This document shows positions 1 to 10,200 of a DNA stretch of 64,000 nt, piece by piece. The translations under genes were made by a program, and so were the position numbers. The notes below the pieces were generated by a model. The model did no database searches, was not told the DNA's origin, and was given only the letters and a program-made list of their open reading frames with translations. The DNA is from Yamadazyma tenuis. Lineage: Eukaryota; Ascomycota; Pichiomycetes; Serinales; Debaryomycetaceae. Numbering within the stretch: the first letter of the stretch is position 1; the number at the start of each line of letters is the position of its first letter. The stretch covers positions 372,001-436,000 of the forward strand of contig NC_089464.1 in NCBI RefSeq assembly GCF_029203305.1, given 5' to 3'.

Positions 1-75
1 CAAGTCCAGCTTCCGGGCTCATTGGCACACAAAAATTGGGGAGAAGATGACGACATCGAAGCTAATCCCTGGTAG
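1..75 (+). CDS. C-terminal end of an unidentified protein (partial)
   Basis: Frame 1 is open from the first base to a TAG at 73-75 and encodes 24 residues. The end is acidic and tryptophan-containing (…NWGEDDDIEANPW). Acidic Trp/Phe tails of this style occur on some membrane-trafficking proteins, but that is only a resemblance. The rest of the gene lies upstream of the window, so the product cannot be named. The frame could also be open by chance over so short a stretch. Confidence 0.4.
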   Translation, partial: QVQLPGSLAHKNWGEDDDIEANPW

Positions 76-805
76 CAGCCTCGGAGAGAACAAAAAATAC
101 GTCTCGAAGCATGTGGACCCGGTGCATGGGTGATTTGATATATTTCAGGTATAACCGAAACCGGAACACGAATTTTTTAAACTTTATAGATCAAGTGCTT
201 TTTCTAACAACTTTACCTTGACATCAAGCCTTCAATACACATGAACATAGAGTGTTTTCTGGATGATTACCCTTCGTAATCTGAATACATATAATTAATA
301 GAGCACTTGAGGAAGCTGAATAACGTATTATAATTTTTTATTAACGTTCTGTGATTTCTATAATATCCTAAGTCAACCTTTGATTTGATCGTACTCAACA
401 GGAAGCAATATTACCTGTCCAACTACAATCTTTTTCCGGAAATATCATTCTCTTGACTAAAATTTGGCATAACACCTTGATATCAATTCCGCACAGCCCT
501 GGAGATAGATTTCTGACCCATACAACCATACCGCACTACGAGATATTTTTGCACCCTGAATACTACTTTATGCGGTCTTTAGAATTTTAAATATCGCACT
601 AGAAAATGAATTAATATCGTTAATTAATCACTTAAGCTATAGCAGAAACGGCCAAAGAATATCAAGTTGTGTATGATAATTGCTATATTTATCTTTAACA
701 GTAGAAGTTTATTCGTACAATCACAGAAATATTACAGTAGTGTCCAAACCGATCAATAGTCTATAAATACCACTTGAGCAGCTACCCGACTTTAATTTAT
801 TCCTT
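76..805. other. Intergenic region, 730 bp
   Basis: AT-rich with stops in all frames. I see no RNA gene or repeat. The only signal I can support is a TATAAATA element near its right end, annotated separately. Confidence 0.6.
762..769 (+). promoter_or_regulatory. TATA box of the 97-codon ORF
   Basis: TATAAATA lies 44 bp before the ATG at 806. This is a plausible TATA spacing and supports the small ORF being transcribed. Confidence 0.45.
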
Positions 806-1099
806 ATGGAGAAACCTATCTTAGGAGAAATATCAATTGATTGCTTACAAGAGGATTTTGAATTCGTATTTTCTTCCTCAGTAATACAAGTACACGAGTA
901 CGTCAATGACATTAAGCACTATTTGTTTTACATATACTGTGATGCTGATGACCTCAAATCGATCACTGATTTATTAAAGGACTACATTTCTGGGTTTAAG
1001 AAACGTGGTCACAATCATGCTAATTTGTATTGTCCGGGGATTATCATCAAAAGGGGTGTACACGAACTTATAAGTGATTGGGAACAAATAGGGAAATAA
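806..1099 (+). CDS. Small cytosolic hypothetical protein, 97 aa
   Basis: This is an ATG-started frame with no family I recognise. The product is mildly acidic, has no signal peptide or membrane segment, and reads as a small alpha/beta domain: a hydrophobic strand-like stretch (HYLFYIYC, about residues 38-45), a helix (about 49-63) and a basic patch (FKKRGHNH). A TATA box 44 bp upstream supports expression. Its stop faces the stop of the secreted Cys-rich gene across 102 bp, so the two are a tail-to-tail pair. A small soluble protein paired with a secreted peptide invites the idea of an intracellular protective partner, but nothing in the sequence proves it. It could also be a lineage-specific gene or a chance ORF. 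Confidence 0.5.
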   Translation: MEKPILGEISIDCLQEDFEFVFSSSVIQVHEYVNDIKHYLFYIYCDADDLKSITDLLKDYISGFKKRGHNHANLYCPGIIIKRGVHELISDWEQIGK

Positions 1100-1201
1100 G
1101 TTATTTTTAAGAGAAATATTTCATCATTAATTACTCGGTGTTCTGTATTTAACCAATAAACATACTTAGTTATCAACTGAACTGAACAATCTGGTAGAAA
1201 A

Positions 1202-1786
1202 CTATAATACGGCGTGAACCGTTTCTGTTTTACACTTTCCTGTCCAGCAACCACCACCTTCAGCAGTAGCAAACGCGTTTACAGCACCACAGTATTCGTC
1301 ACATTGGGTGGAACTGCAATGACCATCTGGTGCATTTAAGACGCACTTGCATGCCTCTAAACAAGAATACCCTTTATTTCCCTTAGATTTGCAATTATGA
1401 GCACTCAAGTAACCTTTGAATTTACCACAGTTAGAACAGCCTGTAATTTTATAGCTTTTGTTAGAATTGTAACAAGTTCTTTGAGCTCGTTTAGTTAAAT
1501 CTGAACTTGGGGGATTTTCATTTTCAGTGGAGTTGCTTATTTCCAAAAGTACTTCAAATCCTGATGAATCATATTCTACTTTTGTCAAATTGATACTTGG
1601 CCAATAGTATGTTACATTTTCACCATAATTAATAGCAATAAATTTGAGACTAGCGGTGTCATCGCTAGTCTCATACAAGTTAAGTGAATGTGCCAAATCT
1701 TGAGGAGTAGGCAAGTCAAAATCACCTTTGGCAAAACATTGCTTAGTGCAGAAAAGAGTAAGCACAACACTAAAAATAATCAACAT
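1202..1786 (-). CDS. Secreted prepro-protein with Kex2 site and 12-Cys mature domain (killer/defensin-like candidate)
   Basis: The 194-residue product starts with a hydrophobic signal peptide (about 1-19, likely cleaved after the Ala of CFA). A pro-region of about 80 residues follows, with three N-glycosylation sequons near 58, 66 and 85, and ends in a Lys-Arg pair at 99-100, a typical Kex2 site. The predicted mature part (101-194) is small and basic with 12 cysteines, at 105, 117, 120, 132, 142, 146, 148, 157, 162, 166, 180 and 185. That is enough for six disulfides and includes two CxxxC spacings. This architecture is shared by secreted yeast killer proteins, antimicrobial peptides and some pheromone or adhesive peptides. 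I do not recognise the exact family. TATA-like sequence lies near 1868-1880. The gene is alone except for the convergent 97-codon ORF. Confidence 0.7.
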   Translation of the reverse strand: MLIIFSVVLTLFCTKQCFAKGDFDLPTPQDLAHSLNLYETSDDTASLKFIAINYGENVTYYWPSINLTKVEYDSSGFEVLLEISNSTENENPPSSDLTKRAQRTCYNSNKSYKITGCSNCGKFKGYLSAHNCKSKGNKGYSCLEACKCVLNAPDGHCSSTQCDEYCGAVNAFATAEGGGCWTGKCKTETVHAVL

Positions 1787-2799
1787 TAAAAAATTTGATA
1801 AAATATACTAGAGTAGGTCAATAGATTTAGGGAATCGGTGCAGCTTTTGTACTTAAAAACTTGCGCCATATAATATAACACTTTTCATAATAAGATCTTT
1901 GTTTAGTAGTTATATGAACATGGCTTCTCTTTTGGTTCTAGAGTATAATTTCTCGAAAGCTTTTTTCCCCATTCTACTCCATTTGACCAACCACAAACGT
2001 CTAAACCCTTATGTTTCTAACTTACGGATAACCACAATTTCTGGAGAAAACAGGAACTAGTTAGATTGGTTGTAGGATCCATGGAGTGTTGTTTATGTGC
2101 ACACGGTTCCTATCTTAATTCTCGTGTAAAAATCCTGCAAATGTGAAGGTTTGAGAGGGATTAAATATCTGCCAAACTTGCCAAAACTTTGGCAAACTTC
2201 TTGATCTCGATAATGAATATTCTATATCAGCATTCCATTATTCATCAGAGCCAAGTATTTCAAGGATGAATCATCCATGCTAGAGACTACTAGTTACTGA
2301 ATATCTTCAAATACTGTTCCACTAGAAAATATACGAAATAGATACTCAGAAAAATGGTTCTCTACTTTCTTGGAAAAGAAACCTCTCTTACTCACCATGT
2401 GCTGTATTAACGTATTCCTTTGCGTTATTAATTACACTATGAGAACAATATCTATCCACTTACCATGCAACTTTAATTTTAATCTTCTACCACAAAATTC
2501 GTTCCGGCAGTGGGGCGACATTCATGTATTTTATTCCGATCATTCAGACTCACTTGTATAGATCCTTTTAGTATACAATAACCATATTTTTAAATAGATT
2601 CACAAAATTACGAATTTTCAAAGCTGTCATTCATAAGCTTACTTCTGCGATATCAAGGATCTGCTGACGAGTTACTCTTTTATTCTGTCTGTGATATTGA
2701 AACTTGAGAAGAGCGAAAATGGAAAATCGACCACTTGCGACATTCGGATAACGGAGGTGCAGTATTCATCCCTACTTTACCATATACTTTAAGACAAAT

Positions 2800-2858
2800 T
2801 ATACATGGCTATAACAAATTAAAAAGAAACTATACATGGCTATAACAAATTAAAAAGA
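2800..2858. repeat. Tandem 28-bp direct repeat, period 31 bp
   Basis: Two exact copies of a 28-bp unit lie at 2800-2827 and 2831-2858. Each contains TACATGGCTATAACAAATTA and ends in a short A run. The pair is AT-rich and outside any gene. It could be a recent slippage duplication or a duplicated factor-binding site. Confidence 0.85.
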
Positions 2859-3099
2859 CTAACAAACTGTACTACAAATAAGCTCCCCAAGTCTTGTGTT
2901 TTGGTTGCTAAATTCCTGCCTAGAATCACTAATGGTTAGACTTCGCCCGATCCAGGTTCGCACTCAATTATTTGCATTGTAGTTTGGGCTGCAAACAATA
3001 GGAGGTGTAGGGAAACTGAAACAACCGAGCAGGGAACTACCTGAATGAAAACAAACACAAGTTTGGCATGTAGCGATGGTTTTTTATGAGGCGAATTTG

Positions 3100-3117
3100 T
3101 TGCATAGTGCTATGCAA
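3100..3117. promoter_or_regulatory. 18-bp palindrome upstream of the aspartyl protease
   Basis: TTGCATAG-TG-CTATGCAA is a perfect inverted repeat with 8-bp arms and a 2-bp centre, 160 bp before the protease ATG. Symmetry of this kind suggests a site for a dimeric factor. No specific factor is implied. Confidence 0.45.
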
Positions 3118-3277
3118 GTTTATGCTTTGTTGCTGATGGTGGGATTTTGCTTGTCGAGGCATTGTAACCGAATGGGATTAATCGAACATAAATACCCCGA
3201 CCAATACTTAATCATAAACTGCTAACTCCTATATTTCCTTTCATTATTTTCACACACATTTAGACTTCTCAATTACC

Positions 3278-4603
3278 ATGTTCGTTCGTTTGTTTTGGGT
3301 TGTATTTCTTTTCACCGTCCCAGTTTTATGTGGGGACGGCTATTACAAGTTGGATTTTGCAATCAGAAAAGGGTCCAAGTTGACCGATGTTGTGAAGAAC
3401 TTTATGGAAGAATTAGATTCTTCCTTCACCAAGAGAGACGGTAATGGGACTTTGCTTGACTTGGAGAATGAGAGTGCCTTTTATATCGCATCGTTAAGCA
3501 TTGGTACTCCAGCCAGTGAAGTTAAAGTATTAGTGGATACTGGATCTGCCGACTTATGGGTCATGTCAAGTAAGAACTCCTACTGCTCTTCGAATGGTGG
3601 TAGCATGGATTGTTCTACTTATGGTACTTATAGTGAAGATAACTCAACAACTTTTGAAAGCAACAATTCCGATTTCTCGATCTCGTATTTGGATCAGACT
3701 TTTGCTAAAGGTACTTGGGGACAAGACACCGTTGAACTTACAGATGACTTGGTCATTGAAGGTGCCAACTTTGCTGTAGCAGATAGCACCGACTCCAATG
3801 TAGGAGTTTTGGGTATTGCCTACACCCAATTGGAAAGTGCTGATACAGTTTATGACAACTTGCCAGTGCAAATGAAACAACAAGGATTCATCAAGAAAGT
3901 TGCGTATTCGATGTATTTGACATCAGCTGAAAGAAACACGGGATCAGTTCTTTTTGGTGCCATCGACCACGCTAAGTATACCGGCGATTTGGTGTCTTTT
4001 GACGTTGTTCCTAAAAATGGTCAGAATGTTTACTTGCAAATTACCTTGTCAAATATCCAGGTGACTTTGGTTTCTAATAGTACGGAGTCTTCGTCGGTGG
4101 TTCCAACCACTTTGGCCTCGCTGGTGACTTCTTCTACCCTGCCTCACCCAACCATCGCTGCTGTGTTAAAGAAGAGAGAGGCAACCATCGATACCCAGGA
4201 CGTTGACGCTTTATTTGACTCCGGAACTACATTGACCTACTTCAGTCAAGATGTTCTTGATCTGATTCTAGCTGCAATTGATCCATCTGCTGAATACAAT
4301 AGCAATATTGGTGGTTACCAAGTTCCTTGTTCGTTGAGACAAGAAGGCAACAAATTTACCTATAATTTCGATGGAAAAAGAGAAATTGATGTACCTCTTT
4401 CTGACATGGTGATGGAAGTTGGCCAGAACGGTACTACAGGCCAAATTATTTGTATGTTGGGAATTGTTTCTGGAGACACCACTATTTTGGGAGACAATTT
4501 CATGAGACACTGTTATTCGGTTTTCGATTTGGAAGATAACACCGTTTCTATTGCCCAAATGAATTATGATGATATCAATGAGGACATTGAAATCATTCAA
4601 TAA
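3278..4603 (+). CDS. Secreted aspartyl protease (SAP/yapsin family)
   Basis: A 441-residue pepsin-family enzyme. It has a signal peptide (1-18), a short pro-segment ending in Lys-Arg at 52-53 (Kex2 site), a first catalytic motif DTGS at 87-90 and a second, DSGTT, at 314-318. Cys pairs after each lobe match secreted aspartyl proteases. There is no C-terminal hydrophobic GPI signal, so the product is probably secreted free, like Candida SAPs, rather than wall-anchored like most yapsins. Unusually, a Ser/Thr-rich loop (about 265-297) carrying Lys-Lys-Arg at 298-300, followed by Glu-Ala, sits just before the second catalytic Asp. Cleavage there would give a two-chain enzyme. Expected role: extracellular proteolysis of substrates or of wall proteins. 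The exact paralogue cannot be named. Confidence 0.9.
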   Translation: MFVRLFWVVFLFTVPVLCGDGYYKLDFAIRKGSKLTDVVKNFMEELDSSFTKRDGNGTLLDLENESAFYIASLSIGTPASEVKVLVDTGSADLWVMSSKNSYCSSNGGSMDCSTYGTYSEDNSTTFESNNSDFSISYLDQTFAKGTWGQDTVELTDDLVIEGANFAVADSTDSNVGVLGIAYTQLESADTVYDNLPVQMKQQGFIKKVAYSMYLTSAERNTGSVLFGAIDHAKYTGDLVSFDVVPKNGQNVYLQITLSNIQVTLVSNSTESSSVVPTTLASLVTSSTLPHPTIAAVLKKREATIDTQDVDALFDSGTTLTYFSQDVLDLILAAIDPSAEYNSNIGGYQVPCSLRQEGNKFTYNFDGKREIDVPLSDMVMEVGQNGTTGQIICMLGIVSGDTTILGDNFMRHCYSVFDLEDNTVSIAQMNYDDINEDIEIIQ

Positions 4604-4692
4604 GCTCTATGTAGTTAATGAAGTATAAAAAAATATTGGCTGCAACCCAAGAGTAAATTAGCAGAGCGCGGAAACTTTGAAATTGGCAAGAA

Positions 4693-6654
4693 ATGAAGGA
4701 TTCGTTGGGAAACGATATCCATGGGGAGATACCAAGCATAGGTGAGTCCAAACTCAGCATAGACCATCTTCCACCAGAGCTTCTTGTGGAAATCTTTTCC
4801 AAATTAGAGCTTTTTCAACTACGCTCCATTAGGTTGGTTTGCAAGAAATGGAATAGCGTTGTTTCTGATCCCATCGTTTGGGAGAAGTCATTCCGAACAA
4901 AATTCGGTAACGATGAGATATTCCCCAGCTTTTCCGGCACCAGTAGCTGGCTTGTTGAGTATCTAAGTCGTCTAAGCAACGCTAAGAGGTGGAAGAAGGC
5001 CCCAGGACAACATTTGACGTATCAAGTGATCAATGAGGAAACAGGACATAATGATAGCTGTTTAACCAATTTCTACAGTGATAGGTTCTTGTCATATTCT
5101 CGGGTCAACAATAATGTGTCTATTTGCACATTGCATAACGGTAAGAACCAGACTTTTATCCCCGGTAACCATTATGCTGTCCGATCGTATTCTGTGAACT
5201 GGAATTACTTAGTATTTGGAACACGTGAAGGTGGACTTTACATCAAGAATTTGATCACATCAACGTCTTCAGGAAACCGTTCATCTGTCAAAGAAGTGAT
5301 ACCTGATCAGAATGGTCCCGAAGATCACGAAATAATAGAGAGCATACACTTGAGCCAGGAGTTTGACAAGAACAAGGTTAAACCTGATATTATCACCGGA
5401 TCTTCATTAGGGGTAGTATCGACCTACAACTTGGACGGCGCATTGGTTCACAGCTGGAAGGTAGGGGCCACCATAATCAGAGTATTCTCTGATTTCAAAA
5501 AGCATATTATTGCTTTCACTTCTCATACCATATCTATTATAGACTATACCTCACACAAAGTGGAAGAAGTGACCATTGACATTCAAATCGGGCCAGAAAC
5601 GATTATAGACATCGACTTTGGTGACAATAATATCGTCATATGTTCAGAAAACCATATACGTGTGGTTGACTACAGCGATCCTACCATTTTTATCCGAAGA
5701 CTTGATTTGGGGTTCAATATTAAAAGAGGTAAACTCCAACAGTTGGGCCATCGAACCAGAAGGGATACTCTGTTGGTTGGTAAAGATGGGTTGTACTACG
5801 CAAACGTATTGGATGACGATACGGTCATTGTTTGGAATGTGAGAGAATCTACCGAAACAATAAAAATCAGGTGTAAGTTCCAAACAGAATTCAAGTACAA
5901 AGAATTGAATTTCAATAGAGGAATCCCTCCCAACGGGAGAGACAGAGATTACACTGTCAACGCAGTTGAGCTCAATAGCTCTGTAATTATTGTGGGAGGG
6001 TTCAATGGGTATTGTAATGTTCATGATATCTTTACGGGTAAGTTTTTGAGAGAATGCTCAATCAAATTCCCCAAAAAGTATCCATACATGTACAATTATC
6101 AAATACCCGTGAAGGATATTCAACTCAATGAAAGGTTCAATATCACCAACGGAATCATTCTCTGTGCAGATTTAGTCCAGTATTTCCAATTTGGAGACAG
6201 TGACCGGGATAATACAAAAACCGAAAAGAAAAAATCTAGCATCGGCGAGGCTGTAAAAAAGGGCCACACCATTAAGAAGACAATTAAGGATCAATTGGAT
6301 GATTATGACTTGGAAGAATACAAAAAAGATGAACTTAATAAAATGTTTACAAAGTACAATGGAAGTGAATTTTCTAGTCAGGAAGAGCTATCGATTGCTA
6401 TAGCTTTGAGTAAAAGTGCAAGTTCCCCAGAACAAGGAGATCAACAAGACGAAAGTGAACTGTTGAGACGGGCCTTGGAGCTCTCCAGGAACCAAACTAT
6501 CTCTACAGAAGAGTCCGATGACGAAGAACTTCTTAGAGTATTAGAGCTCTCTAAGCACGACATGGTGATTTCTCCAACAAGTCTTCAATCAGCGAATGAA
6601 GAAGAGGATGAAGAGCTCCGAAGGATTCTTGAATTATCATTGGCCGACCATTAA
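4693..6654 (+). CDS. UFO1: F-box protein with C-terminal UIM motifs (Ufo1-like)
   Basis: A 653-residue product. An N-terminal F-box (about 24-65: LPPELLVEIFSKL…CKKWNSVV) recruits Skp1/cullin. A central beta-propeller-like region with weak WD-type repeats (about 100-500) follows. The last 90 or so residues hold about four ubiquitin-interacting motifs (SIAIALSKS, LLRRALELSR, LLRVLELSK, LRRILELSL). An F-box plus propeller plus tandem UIMs is the diagnostic layout of Saccharomyces Ufo1, the SCF substrate receptor that degrades Ho and other nuclear proteins, where the UIMs control its own turnover. The ATG at 4693 follows the protease stop by 90 bp on the same strand. Confidence 0.88.
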   Translation: MKDSLGNDIHGEIPSIGESKLSIDHLPPELLVEIFSKLELFQLRSIRLVCKKWNSVVSDPIVWEKSFRTKFGNDEIFPSFSGTSSWLVEYLSRLSNAKRWKKAPGQHLTYQVINEETGHNDSCLTNFYSDRFLSYSRVNNNVSICTLHNGKNQTFIPGNHYAVRSYSVNWNYLVFGTREGGLYIKNLITSTSSGNRSSVKEVIPDQNGPEDHEIIESIHLSQEFDKNKVKPDIITGSSLGVVSTYNLDGALVHSWKVGATIIRVFSDFKKHIIAFTSHTISIIDYTSHKVEEVTIDIQIGPETIIDIDFGDNNIVICSENHIRVVDYSDPTIFIRRLDLGFNIKRGKLQQLGHRTRRDTLLVGKDGLYYANVLDDDTVIVWNVRESTETIKIRCKFQTEFKYKELNFNRGIPPNGRDRDYTVNAVELNSSVIIVGGFNGYCNVHDIFTGKFLRECSIKFPKKYPYMYNYQIPVKDIQLNERFNITNGIILCADLVQYFQFGDSDRDNTKTEKKKSSIGEAVKKGHTIKKTIKDQLDDYDLEEYKKDELNKMFTKYNGSEFSSQEELSIAIALSKSASSPEQGDQQDESELLRRALELSRNQTISTEESDDEELLRVLELSKHDMVISPTSLQSANEEEDEELRRILELSLADH

Positions 6655-7273
6655 AACACGAATTATCGGTATTCAAGATCCTATCTAAAGAGGAGATTTA
6701 AGTGGCCATTCCTAAAAATAAGAGGAAAGTTGAATGGAGTAAGGACCACAAGTACCTCATAACCTGATGACTCAAAACAGACGCATGTCTATATTCTAGG
6801 CTTGATTCAAAGCGTGTAGCATTATGCAAAACCTATTGCCACCCATATAACATGTACGAAAGGTTACGGTAATCGAAAGCTGCTCGGTAAACCACCCGAA
6901 ACGGTGCGGTTCCCGACAGGCGCCGACTCACCCGTCAAATCCAACTTGCTCCGCCAATCCGCACTCAACGGTGCAGAACTGTGCGTGCGGCCGCCCTACA
7001 CGGACCGTTAAAAGTCGGAACGGCCAGCGGTATACACACGTCGCCTCACCAATTCGCTTTTCCACCGGTAGAGAAAAACTTTCGTAAACGAATAAATAAA
7101 TAACCTATCCCTTTAAAAAGGTTGCTTTCAATCTCCTGGGTGTTTTACTTCAATTAAAGAGCATTGAACTTTGGTTTAGTAAACAAACTCCGTGTATCGG
7201 TTTTTCGCTTTCAAATTACTTGAGATTATTGGAGCATTCTGCCTTCCCCCCTTGTTGACTCATACGCTCCAAC
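6655..7273. other. Intergenic region with a GC-rich island (about 6870-7060)
   Basis: The middle 190 bp are strikingly GC-rich beside the AT-rich flanks and dense in CGG/CCG triplets (for example CGGACCG and CGGCCGCC), the half-sites of zinc-cluster regulators. TGACTCA AP-1-type heptamers occur at 6768-6774 and 7256-7262, the second 11 bp before the next ATG. No tRNA or other RNA structure could be supported. Confidence 0.5.
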
Positions 7274-10200
7274 ATGGTGTTCTGTTCTTTTATAAGATGT
7301 AAGTACTACCCAGTACACATCAAGTTTTTCCAGAGCTCCTCTTCCTATTTACACAATCAAAGTTTGACCAGATTCTACCGTAAATACACCAGAATCTACA
7401 AAGATCATGATCCTCATCCTTCCCGACAATCGAACAGTTATTTGAACATTTCTGCTGGTCATTATGGATTGTACTTCACCATCTTCAATAGAGATGCGGA
7501 AAAACACTCGCTGAACAGCATCGATATCATTTCGTTTGATCCCCAATTACAGTTTATGTCGCCTACTACTCCAAGTGTCTTCACCAAATTTCACATTCTG
7601 GGATTGAATCAACATATGTATAACAATATGAGTGAGTTGAAATCACAATCAAAGAGTCTCAGGTCACCTTCCTCTTTGGTATCTAAGAGAGCCTTTTCCA
7701 CCTTTGTATCGTCTAATGGTGCTCAAGCCAGTAGTCCATTGGTGACATCGGTGGAAGATGCTCATAAGCTGGAGCCTTTGGAATACGACGACTTTGAGAG
7801 CTTTAAAACCACCCAGATCTCCAAAATCAACAGTCTTTTTGAAGAGGAGGACTACAACCTAATTTTTCCGATTTATCAATCATTGAAGAGAAATCACATG
7901 GGTCTTGGATCAACTGAGCTATACAACAAAGTCTTAAGTTCTTTGCTCTTGAGAGAATTCGACAATTCAATGCAATTGGAGGATATTGAAATCAGGTTGA
8001 CAAATTTGTTGACCGTGTACCAAGACTTTTTGTTCTTTGCTAACGAACAGATGAAGCCAGACTTTTCAACTTATAACATCGTTATTGGTGGTTTATTGAA
8101 GGGAAGCTTGGATTCGGTTACGTACAACAAACTGAAGAATTTGCCCACCATCCTTTACAACCAGTCTTTTATCAAGTCTCAAGAATTTGCTTTGATAGCA
8201 CTTGAGTTACTTCATTCGGTCAAAGACGTGCAACAATTGGATTTGAATAAGATTTATCCTCTTAAGTTCGAGGTGCTAAATCAATTTCCAAACCTTGTGA
8301 ACAAAGAATTGATGACTTTGGTGTTTAACAATTTATTGAAGAATACCGATCAATTCCAATACTACAACCAGTTGATCAGATTAACTTCTAAGTTTCAAAG
8401 TACTGGAGTTCTTAATTCCGATGAAGACTGCTACAACTTTATTTTCCACGTCTACAATTCTTATCAAGAGATGGCTGTTGGTTCATTTACGAAAGAACAA
8501 GATTATATTGTCTACGAAAGTCTTGTCACTGAATTAATTAAAATCAACAACCTTGAAGTTGCCACTAAATTTCTTGACTCAATTTTGTTGCTGTTCAAGT
8601 CTTCATATAAGGCTGAAGACAAAGAGGGTATTTCAAACTTACTCTCTGGATACTTGTCTGAGATTTCTAACCATAACTTGACCGAAGCTTATAAGTTGAT
8701 GAAAGAGTTCAATGCTGTTAACTTCATTCCTGAATTATCCATGAGTTTAAACAATGAGTTAATTGATAAATTCATTGGCTATTACTACTCATTAGAGACA
8801 TCCAAGAACAATGCCAATTACGAATCTGTTTGTGCTCAACAGCAAGATGTTTATTATAACATTTGGGACATTGTGAACTACAATTTAATTAGACAAGACT
8901 TCCAGTTGAACCATGGTCTTATTTCTTTGGTTGTTGACTTGAATGACTATGACAACATTTATAAGTTGACAAAGATTTTATTGATCAATGAGGAATTGAT
9001 CGATTTGCAAGCATTCAAAAAATTATTGGACTATTTTGCCAGTGGCATGTCTTATAACTTCAACACGTATTATGAATTGATTTTGAAATTGATTGAACAC
9101 CAAGCTCAATTTTACAATGATTACGGAAAGATTAACGATTACTTCTCAGAGGTGGTGGATTATTTGACTATTTCTAGCAACGAATTTGTTGTTCATAATT
9201 TGATTAACTCTCCCTTGATTGAAGAGGTTTTTGATAAATCTGATTTGGTTGATGACAAGATATATGGTTTGATCAAGTTTTCGAAGTTTTTACTTGATTT
9301 TTTTGAAACTAACGAAGTTTTAGAGGAAGATTTATTAAAGATTTTGAACTACCAGAGTATTTTGATCAATCAACTTGAAGATCCAGATCTCACTTACGTC
9401 AATCTTGATGAGGATTTAGGTAACTTTAAGACTCGGTTATCCCAAAGTTTCGGAACTAATCAATCTTTATTAGGACAGCAAACCAAGTCCATGATACAAA
9501 GTTGTAAATATTTGGACATTGAAGTTTCTGATAAACCTGTGGTTAAGGTGGTCCCAACTGTTAATTTGGTACCCTTGTTGAACATAAACTACGGTTTGGG
9601 TGTTAAGAAATTTATCGAGCACTTCAACCAAGGTTATAAGTTTGACGACCAAACCCTTTTTGCTTTGATCAGCAAAGAGTTTTTGGTTAACCATTTGAAG
9701 AGGATAAATGTTAACAAGTTTGTGAAATTATACATTTCAGCTGGTAACTCTGACCTTGTTGAAACTTTAGTCAACGAAAATTTAGACAAGATAAACATTG
9801 CTATCTTGAAAAACATCGAGAGTATGGATGATGGGTTGTTTTCATTATACTTGGACAAACTTTTAATGTCATCCAACAAATATTTATTCGAGGTGTTCAA
9901 CTCGATTGACTACACCTTAGACGATATTCAAATGGGCAAGTATTTGCAATTGTTAATGAAGCATGAACAATATCAGCAGATCGTTGACATATTTGAATGT
10001 AATGATGAGTTGGTGAATAATGAACTGAACTTGGCTGTGTACCTCAACTCCTTGTTGGTGACGAAGCAGAACGATAAGTTTAATTTGCTTGTCAAGTCTA
10101 GATTCAATTCAAGAGAATCACTCCAGAGACTTTTGGAAAACCATGATTTGAAAATGGTGGTAGATGATTACTATTTGCTTTCGAATTTCGAATCTAATTT

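Larger units (their letters stand above)
1787..3277. other. Long intergenic region, 1.5 kb
   Basis: No convincing gene. One ATG-less frame at 2370-2561 is not supported. The region holds a 28-bp direct repeat pair at 2800-2858 and a palindrome at 3100-3117. Its length may reflect a regulated promoter for the aspartyl protease that follows. Confidence 0.6.

Noticed and set aside
2370..2561. 63-codon frame
   Set aside because: Opens at a TTG, has no conserved features and lies in non-coding DNA.
2925..2975. B-box-like GGTTCGCACTC, possible tRNA
   Set aside because: The upstream A box is poor and too close, and no cloverleaf can be drawn.
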